A stretch of DNA of 64,000 nt from Nicotiana tabacum. Taxonomy: Eukaryota > Streptophyta > Magnoliopsida > Solanales > Solanaceae. The notes beneath the pieces are model-generated. The model did not search any database. It worked only from the letters and a program-made list of their open reading frames with translations, and had not been told where the DNA came from. Position numbers and translations under genes: made by a program. Below are positions 57,264 to 64,000 of this stretch, one piece after another (the first letter of the stretch is position 1; each line of letters begins with the position of its first letter). The DNA is taken from the NCBI RefSeq assembly GCF_000715075.1, contig NC_134102.1, positions 45,827,348 through 45,891,347 of the forward strand, given 5' to 3'.

Positions 57264-57490
57264 GGCATGGTTGCTTTGTGTAGGTATTGGGATCGTTGAT
57301 GCACTTCCACCCGCATATATTGGGGTGAGGCGGCGGGGACGCTTTGTGTGAAAATGGGTATTGTGTTTACACATCCACGTGCATACATTGGGGTGAGGCA
57401 GCAGGGCCCCTTGAGTAGCGTTTTGGTATTGTGTTTACACCTCCACCCGCATATATTGGCGTGAGGCGGCGGGGCCGCTTTGTGTGAAAA
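57131..57490 (+). repeat. Minisatellite, about 68 bp unit, five copies
   Basis: Units begin near 57134, 57215 (mostly replaced by a (CA)n(TA)n tract, 57213-57262), 57302, 57371 and 57440. The core is CCACCCGCATATATTGGGGT, then GAGGCGGCGGGGCCGCTTTG. Confidence 0.8.
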
Positions 57491-57694
57491 TAGTTACAGA
57501 GGATCTCATCTTGAATTCTATAAATGTTAATGACAACTCTTGATAAGCTTGCTTTGGTTTAAATGGCTATCTATGCTATTCTATTGTCGCCTTGATTTAT
57601 TATATTCATACTGTATTTCTGAGTTCTTAAATTGGTGTTTGGTTTTCATACTAGTACTATTCGACATGTACTAACATCCCTTTTGCCGGGGGCG

Positions 57695-57715
57695 CTGCAT
57701 CTTTAATGGATGCAG
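57695..57715. other. Conserved LTR hairpin CTGCATC..GATGCAG
   Basis: Perfect 7 bp arms and a 7-base loop (TTTAATG), following CTTTTGCCGGGGGCG. Confidence 0.6.
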
Positions 57716-58329
57716 GTGGTTCCACAGCAGAGGATACTGACCAGTGATAGCAGTGCTCATTCTTCCCAGTTGACTTGGTGAGCCCCATCTCATTCCGGGG
57801 TTGTGCATCTTTTGTTTCTTATGTGTTTTGAGGTATAGCCATAGCCTTGTTGCCGGCACTATCATTGTACTCTTTGGTATTTTTAGATGCTTTGTAGACT
57901 AAGTGTGGGTTGTGTATGGGTGTTGGGAATGTTAAACAAGTTGTGTTGTGATTAAATCACTTGTTCCACTTTGAACTATGAAGGGGTGTGTGTGTGTGTG
58001 TTTTGAGATTTATTAAAGGAGTGACTAATGGTAATGAATTGGTATTTCAGATATGATTACTTTTATTGTTTGAATAACGAAAATATATATTCTCTTTATT
58101 CATGAATGAGTTGGGTAGAAGGAAATCTAATAGGCTTGCTCCGCCGGGTTCACCCGGTTGAGCGCCGATTGCGCTCCTCGATTTTGGGGCGTGACAGGGA
58201 CCACTTGGCGGTGCATAGAGGTAGTCACTAGGTAGTGTGGAAAAATCTCATGATAGTTTTGCAAATCCAGCACTGCATCCTCCAGCCAGGCTATTCCTTC
58301 CCTGTTTGGTCAGGCTAGCTCACCTACTT

Positions 58330-59604
58330 CATTGATCTAGACATAATATTCTGGAGTGCACCACGAATTTTGACTCATTGACATTGTGGCTAGATCATTC
58401 CATTCCTCCTGAAGCCTCCTTATCCTTGGTATCAAGATCTGCCCATTGTATTCGTCCTTAAACAATGTCGTCCTCGTCAAGAGATGTATATCCTGAATCA
58501 ACTCGAACTGCTTGAGAACTCGTAGGGGTGAGTATGTCTGGATGCCCTCAAGTCCTATCAACTCGATAAAATACTTCTGAGGAGTCCTTAGGATTGCTCT
58601 TCAGACCAGCCATGACAACTTCCAATTGACCCATTCTCCACTTAAGTTGGTTAGCATTTCTCTCCACTCTTCCTATCCGTGCGGGGAGACCCAATGCGTC
58701 ACCCTCTTGGTGTGACTTCAAATCATGTTGCTGACAACCATAAAGTAGTCAACTGTGGCCTCTCTCTAAAAGAAGTGCTCTGTGGCCCAGATTTAAAGTA
58801 GCAGGTTATAACCCTTGAAGAAGTCATACCCCCGGGAACATGCGGACAAAGCTCTGAGAATCTCTGCTAACACCATAGGTACCAGAGTGGCTTGGAGGTT
58901 GCCTCGGAATGTTGCTAAACCCACGGGCATCAAGTTGATATTGATCTGTCCTCTTCTTTGTGGTAAAACCAGCAGTCCTAGAAGCGCCAAAGAGAAGGTT
59001 ATGGGTCAGAGACTTTTCCACGTTGCCTGGTCACACTAAAATTCTCCCAAACACCATTCATAGCTTTCACGATGTCAAAATCTGTCGAACAATTGATCCA
59101 GGCTTACCCATCCATCTGCGATGTTTCTTAAACCCCGACCGTTTGCCAGACCTAAAGCATCAAGAAACCCATAGTCGGGCATGGTGACCGGTAGTATCGG
59201 TTTCCTCCCGGTAAATGTCAGCTCCGTTAAACTGGTAACTTCTTCCAACTTTGGCACTAACTCATAATCAGCAAACTTAAATACTACTTTGGCCGGTCCT
59301 AGAACTCTATCAATAGGCGAGTAAGCATTTTGTCAGCTCAGATATTTAGCAAGGCGGTCAGTGCTCCTAGATGTGTCCTGATTTTGTCTCCATACTCTCG
59401 GTGGAAATTCTTCCACCATTGCTTTAGCTTGTGTGGTGCTCCCATCACCATATTGATCTCGTTGATATTTTGGTTGATTTCCATTTCTGAAGTGGGTAGA
59501 GAAAAGGTTTTTGATAAGTGTTTGCTTCGGATCTTAAGTATCTCGTCATGATTGGTTCGTCTTTCCACAAAAGTTATGTCATTGGGTGCATGACCCGTTG
59601 ACAT
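58330..59604 (-). pseudogene. Ogre/Tat-lineage ORF1 remnant
   Basis: Reading leftward in three frames: GAPHKLKQWWKNFHREYGDK and LGALTALLN (59604-59338); FKFADYELVPKLEEVTSL, then RKPILPVTMPDYGFLDALGL (near 59075-59280); INLMPVG, TLVPMVLAEILRALSAC and FFKGYNLLL (58793-58990); and RIRRLQEEWNDLATMSMSQN with WCTPEYYV (58337-58561). This order and wording match, as I recall, the ORF1 protein upstream of gag in plant Ogre-type elements (annotated as DUF7745 in related proteins). At least three frame changes are present. The left end is cut by the LTR ending at 58196. Confidence 0.75.
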
Positions 59605-60061
59605 TAGGCTGGCTTTCCTAATCGTGTGTCGATACCAAGGACTGACTCACCTAAGGTTTATACAATATGACCTATGTTTGCTAGAGTAGAGTGTTTCCCA
59701 CTATTGAATTGGATCGAATACTGTGAGAAGTTATGTCAGTTGACCTGACAAATCCATTCTCTGAAACTAAAGAATTTTGAAAGAAGGTTCGGATGGGTGT
59801 AAAATACAACCCTCATGTGCCATTGTGCGTGATAGTGTACGGCCAAGACTCGATAGGAAAGAGTGTGATGACAGTATATATAAAGCGATAAAAGATAGCG
59901 ATGTTAGCAATAACACATTAAAATAAGAAGATAAGTACATAACGAGCAAGTAAGTCAAGTAACCATACAATTGTAAATTGAACACCGTTAAAGCAGTGCA
60001 TAAACAATCCTAAATTACATGTCTAGTCTAAGTCTGCTAAGGTTAGAACCTAAGTGTAAAG
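59605..60061 (-). other. 5' leader of the Ogre/Tat element
   Basis: This non-coding stretch lies between the primer site and ORF1. No other structure seen; short open frames here are not supported. Confidence 0.5.
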
Positions 60062-60079
60062 TCCCCAGTAGAGTCGCTA
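60062..60079 (-). other. Primer-binding site, Ogre type
   Basis: TAGCGACTCTACTGGGGA on the minus strand resembles the TGGCGACTCTGCTGGGGA primer site I remember for Ogre elements (tRNA-Arg), with two G to A changes. It lies three bases from the LTR end. Confidence 0.65.
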
Positions 60080-61689
60080 TGTTGTTGCACCCTATTTTGC
60101 ATGAGTCAAAACATGATTCAACTTGTGGTTTCCCTATTGGTGAAAAAGGAGAGTCGCCACCTAATATTTAAAGGTATACTAGTGTACATATTTAATTGCT
60201 AAGGTTATTTCTTTATTAGTCTGCTAACCGGTGAGATATTTGGGTAAGGGTTCTTGTTCTTTTAAGGGAAAGGTGTTAGGCACCCCTTAAAATCTACTTG
60301 AGGTAGCTCCATAGGACTTAGACTAGGTGTAAAGGATTGGTTGTCTATACTTTGGTTAACTAGTGTTAGAGGTACGACAAAATATATATCTAATTTAGAA
60401 CTTAATACTTGAAAAGAGTGTTGATACTCAATTTTTTACTCATATTTTTAAAATATATATAGTTTCAAAAATAGTATATTTGCATCATCATTTAGTGTAT
60501 AAACCTATACAAGCATTTTTGTTCATAATTTTCCATAATTTTTAAAAGCTTTAAATTAATTTCTTTCTGTATTTTATTGTATAAATATCCAATAATTATC
60601 TTTAAAATTATTTTTATGGTGATATAATCATCCCAACTTATTGTTTACACCAACATGTATGTTTTATAATATTTTACTCCATTTTGTTTATAATTACATT
60701 TGCATTTTTAAGCTAATTGCACATTTTTGCAATAATAGTCTATACTCATGTAAAATTACATTATTTGTGCCAAAATAATTTTTTTATATTTTTATAATGC
60801 CAAGCTATTGTTTTCAATCATTTTAGTGCACAAATAATATTTTTGTTATTTATTAATTACTTTTATAAATTATTATTTTTGATAAATATTGGGTATTTAA
60901 AAACTAGCCCCAATTTCTAAACAATTTCGGACCAAATAAATGGCCCAAAAACTTCAATACCCTAGCCCAATAACCCCAGCCCAAGCCAACAACCCCTTAA
61001 CCTAAAAACCCGGTTGGTACCCGTTAATTGACCCGCCCCACTCACTTTTTTTTAATCTTGGTCGTTGATCTTGTGTTGATCTCTCAAGATCAACGACCCT
61101 TGTTATTTATCTCCCTTTTAATTACCCTCCCATAAACCCTAACCCATAATCCCATAACCCGCCGCCCTCATATTCTCTCAACCTCCCATCCCTCTCTGAA
61201 GAACCCTAAACCCGTCGCCCTTAAAATCTTCTTCTAATCCTACTGAATATGGGATTTGATTATCACTTCTTGCCATATTCGACCCTTTTTTGGTACTGGC
61301 TATTCTCCTATAGTGCTTGCCTAAACATGGCAAGCAGATCTCTTCAAAATCGAACCAAAATTGGTTCAAACCCCTGATTGTGAGTATTATTTTGTCTATA
61401 TTCGTCCTATGGTACTGTAAGTCCGATTATTTGTTTATATTCTGTTGATTTTCACTTTCCCTAAAAAGTAGGGTTTACAGATCGCTTAAATTGATTTTTT
61501 TTTCTGATTTGCATGTTTACTTACCTTATTTGTGTTTAAATCACTCTATCTCCCTTGTTTGATGTTCGATTTTACTACTATATAAACCCCTCCCTATTCC
61601 CTTCTAAAAAGGGACTTGAATCGCTAAAATCACTACTGAAAAATTAGGGCTTTACTTTGTGTTCATTCATTCTCTTGTTTTTGGCTCTT

Positions 61690-61810
61690 GACCGGCTGAA
61701 AGCCAATGCCACTAGATTTCCTACTTTTTCGACCTTTCTCGGGTGTGAGCACTGCCTTGGGTCCTTTGAAACCCTTGGGAACTTGACGCATCCGGGATTC
61801 TTGGTCATAT
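61690..61810 (-). repeat. Duplicated block in the Ogre LTR, copy 1
   Basis: CCGGCTGAAAGCCAATGCC, GTGAGCACTGCCTTGGGTCC and ACGCATCCGGGATTCTTGGTC. It pairs with 62686-62810. Confidence 0.75.
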
Positions 61811-62685
61811 TGTTGTTCTTTTCTTGTTTGTTGAGCAATAACTGATTAGTTTCTCAACCTTTGCAATGTTTATTCCATTATGTTAGAATTGGCATATCTA
61901 TGTTTTCTAAAATTGCATGACTTGATATAATCCCTTGACTCTCTTCATGTATGATTCTACCTATAGCATGAACTTCTCTAGCATTGTCTCACGCCTAAAC
62001 TGTTAGTTCTAAAAATGTCTTTGTATCTAACTTTGGCAATTTGGACAGTTTGAAGCATGTTTAGCTTAATGTGTTGACAATCTGAGTGTTTGAATTGGCT
62101 GTGTGACCTAATCCTATTTTCTGCCTAATTCTGAATTTCTTAGTGATTAATTTATGTTATTATTTGTATGCCCTAATCTGTTAAAGCCTTCACTCTAGTT
62201 GTAATTTGCTCCCATGACTTTGTTTGTCACTCAGTATGTTCTCACTCTGCTCAATTCGGTATTCCTAGTAATTAAGTGGAACCTCTCAGACTAGTTTTGC
62301 CTAAATTATGACTCTGCTTGCCTCATTAGTATAAGTTGTACTGTTTAAGCCCTAATGTTTAGCATAACTTGATCCTTAGGTTTGAACTTGTTGATTTAAT
62401 GATAACTATTTGTCTTGCTGGCCTAATGTCCCTTTGCTCATTAACTTTGTAATCCCAGAAGTTTAAGATTTTTTGCCTCTTACAAATATACCCTGCCCCA
62501 ATGTGTTATGTGACAACTTGCAGCATCAACTAGTTTCTTGAACTCATGCATCCTCTGTGTTGATATGTCCATTATGTCACCACTTTGTAGTTTGACTCCA
62601 AAAAAAGTAAATGCACTATTCTAAACCTTGTTACTTTGCTACTATTTTCGTTGGTTGTTTCCCTGTTCTGAGTCTCTAATTCTTG

Positions 62686-62810
62686 GCCGGCTGAAAGCCA
62701 AGGCCTCCTAAAACCTCTCTATTAACCTCCCTAGTATGAGCACTGCTCGGGGTCCACTTTGAGACCCTTGTGAACTCTGATACACTAGGGCCTAATGTTC
62801 TTGGCCACTT
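62686..62810 (-). repeat. Duplicated block in the Ogre LTR, copy 2
   Basis: CCGGCTGAAAGCCAAGGCC, ATGAGCACTGCTCGGGGTCC and GAGACCCTTGTGAACTC, about 1 kb from copy 1. Divergence is substantial, so the duplication is old. Confidence 0.75.
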
Positions 62811-63149
62811 TCTTCTTGACTGCTCAATTATGTCCCTCTCTATGCCTACTGAATAAGCTAATTAGCTTGTGTAAATTACTGTTTTCTGAATCTTTTAATC
62901 AACTATGGTTGTTGGGTATCATCCAAGTTCTCTTGTGGTTTCTGCTTATGTTGAAACCTATATGGATACAAAACGGAAAGCCTGACTGGGCTGGGTACAC
63001 TTTGGGTCTGTCTTAGGCCCACTATATTTATTTGTATCATTTTTTTTTGTAATTTGATTCATTCATTGGGCCTGTAATAATGTTGTAATAATAATTTAGG
63101 TGTTAGTAAAATTGAAAAAATTGGTTTATTCTAATATTTACATGAACGG

Positions 63150-63830
63150 GTAGAAATCCTGCCTATAGGTGTTTAATTTACTCAACATGTTCTGCTCCTA
63201 TGTATTGTTAGATAACCTGCCTATAGGACCTGAGTGTTTAATGTGTTTAACATATTCTGCTCCGATGTGTTTTATTAGATACCATGCCTATAGGAAATAA
63301 AGTGTCAATGACCAATCTTTCAATTTACATAACTGCAGCATATTCATTAGATACTATGACTATAGGGATATGTTAGCTTATGTTCTACAAAATCTGCATT
63401 TAGAAATTATGCCTATAGGGTTTTAATTGGTTAATTCGTTCTTATACTGCCCACCTAGGAGACATGCCTATTGGAGCTAGGTAAAAAAAAATCAATTTCA
63501 ATCGTTAATTGTTAGAAATCCTGCCTATAGTGTAATACCACTCGCTTTTAAGTGTAAATATTGAACTTCCAACATTGTTTCATTGCCACTATTAGAAAGC
63601 ATGCCTATAGGATCAAACTGAGTAATTCTGAGTATCTTCAATAGTTATCACTTCCAACTACTGTGTAAATCACCTAGATATCATGCCTATAGGTTTAATC
63701 GCTTATAATCTGTAGTCAGCAGGCAGACTGTGTAGTCGCTTAGAAATTGTATCTAAAATGGCATCTTGCTCTGAATCTGCCTGCACGTTTGTATCCCAAG
63801 GTCACATTGAAACCATGTCTATAGGGCTTA
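63150..63830 (-). repeat. Periodic 20-mer TTAGAWAYCATGCCTATAGG, about 11 copies
   Basis: The GCCTATAGG core is found near 63161, 63219, 63286, 63358, 63411, 63466, 63523, 63603, 63685 and 63817, with a decayed copy near 63748. Spacing is mostly 53-82 bp, and the sequence between copies is not conserved. The 8-base core CCTATAGG is a perfect palindrome. Confidence 0.8.
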
Positions 63831-64000
63831 ATGGCTTAAACTTGTCTCAATTCTGAATTTGTCAAACGCCTAATTTGTTTGCGTGCATTTGTTATTTAAG
63901 TGTGGAGGCTAACTTGAGCCCTTAATTTCCTTCACATGAAGTCCAACTTGTTTTCCATGTCTCCTAGTTTTATCATTTTGAGCAACCTAAGTTAAGTCTA

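Larger units (their letters stand above)
55944..58196 (+). mobile_element. Full 3' LTR, GGGGCG group
   Basis: Length 2253 bp, TGTAAGGCCCCGTGAAAG to GGGGCGTGACA, directly after the purine tract. Modules: array 56068-56385, TTCGTTAAAACAT box near 56426, minisatellite 57131-57490, hairpin 57695-57715, terminal block near 58120-58196. The Ogre ORF1 remnant starts immediately beyond it. Confidence 0.92.
60083..64000 (-). mobile_element. 5' LTR of the Ogre/Tat element, runs off the window
   Basis: The plus strand starts TGTTGCACCCTATTTTGC and includes GAGTCGCCACCTAATATTTA and GAAAGGTGTTAGGCACCCC, features of Ogre LTRs as I recall them. At least 3.9 kb lies in the window, compatible with the very long LTRs of this lineage. 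It contains a 115 bp duplication (61690-61810 and 62686-62810) and a periodic 20-mer (63150-63830). Open frames at 61657-61845 and 62795-63016 are LTR sequence. Confidence 0.75.

Noticed and set aside
63150..63830. Possible CRISPR-like repeat-spacer pattern
   Set aside because: Repeats are degenerate, spacing varies 53-132 bp, and it lies in an Ogre LTR of a eukaryotic genome.
1..64000. Host genes, tRNA genes, rRNA genes or microRNA precursors
   Set aside because: No frame outside retroelement domains is convincing, no tRNA cloverleaf was noticed, and hairpins seen are LTR repeats. I could not run tRNAscan or a protein search.

Overview
This window is plant nuclear DNA made almost entirely of nested, decayed LTR retrotransposons. 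I found no host protein gene, tRNA, rRNA or CRISPR array. The coding remnants are gag, protease, reverse transcriptase, integrase and chromodomain pieces of Ty3/Gypsy elements, plus non-coding pieces of one Ty1/Copia-like LTR. LTR style, tRNA-Met primer sites, an Athila-type gag-protease and an Ogre-type ORF1 fit a large, repeat-rich Solanaceae genome. Nicotiana is my best guess, from memory of such repeats and not from a database search.

Layout. 1-6372: a + strand chromovirus, with tandem LTR ends, primer site, gag start, integrase remnant and truncated 3' LTR, split by a minus-strand LTR at 2016-3926. 6373-10552: the 3' end of a minus-strand chromovirus (LTR plus integrase and chromodomain). 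10553-18698: a non-autonomous element with two 3.7 kb LTRs around a 670 bp internal region. 18699-27590: minus-strand LTRs nested in each other. 27591-28290: a Tat-like LTR with a TATA box. 28291-29632: a + strand LTR end, primer site and gag remnant. 29633-35058: the best preserved element, minus strand, with gag, protease, RT, a perfect primer site and a full 5' LTR. 35059-43529: a + strand element whose 3' LTR was split by a second element, which itself holds a solo LTR with a 5 bp target duplication (CCAGT). 43530-48414: a deleted Athila element. 48415-49340: a Copia-like LTR. 49369-53990: a minus-strand gag, primer site and two LTRs. 53991-58196: unclassified repeats, a chromodomain tail and a 3' LTR. 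58197-64000: a minus-strand Ogre/Tat element with ORF1, primer site and a long 5' LTR running off the window.

Two LTR groups dominate. One has ends reading TGTAA(C/G)..CCCC to GGGGCGTGACA (the 'GGGGCG' group), the other TGTAACGACCC to GTCGTGACA (the 'GTCG' group). Despite divergent sequence they share a modular plan: (1) a CG-rich array of imperfect palindromes, which in the GGGGCG group ends about 45-50 bp upstream of a TATA-like box; (2) a family-specific minisatellite; (3) in the GGGGCG group, a conserved block with a short hairpin, one copy of which carries a matched change in both arms; (4) a terminal block. A GAGGACGAA-like box lies just before the polypurine tract of nearly every element. 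These modules are the most interesting structure here. All boundaries come from reading by eye.
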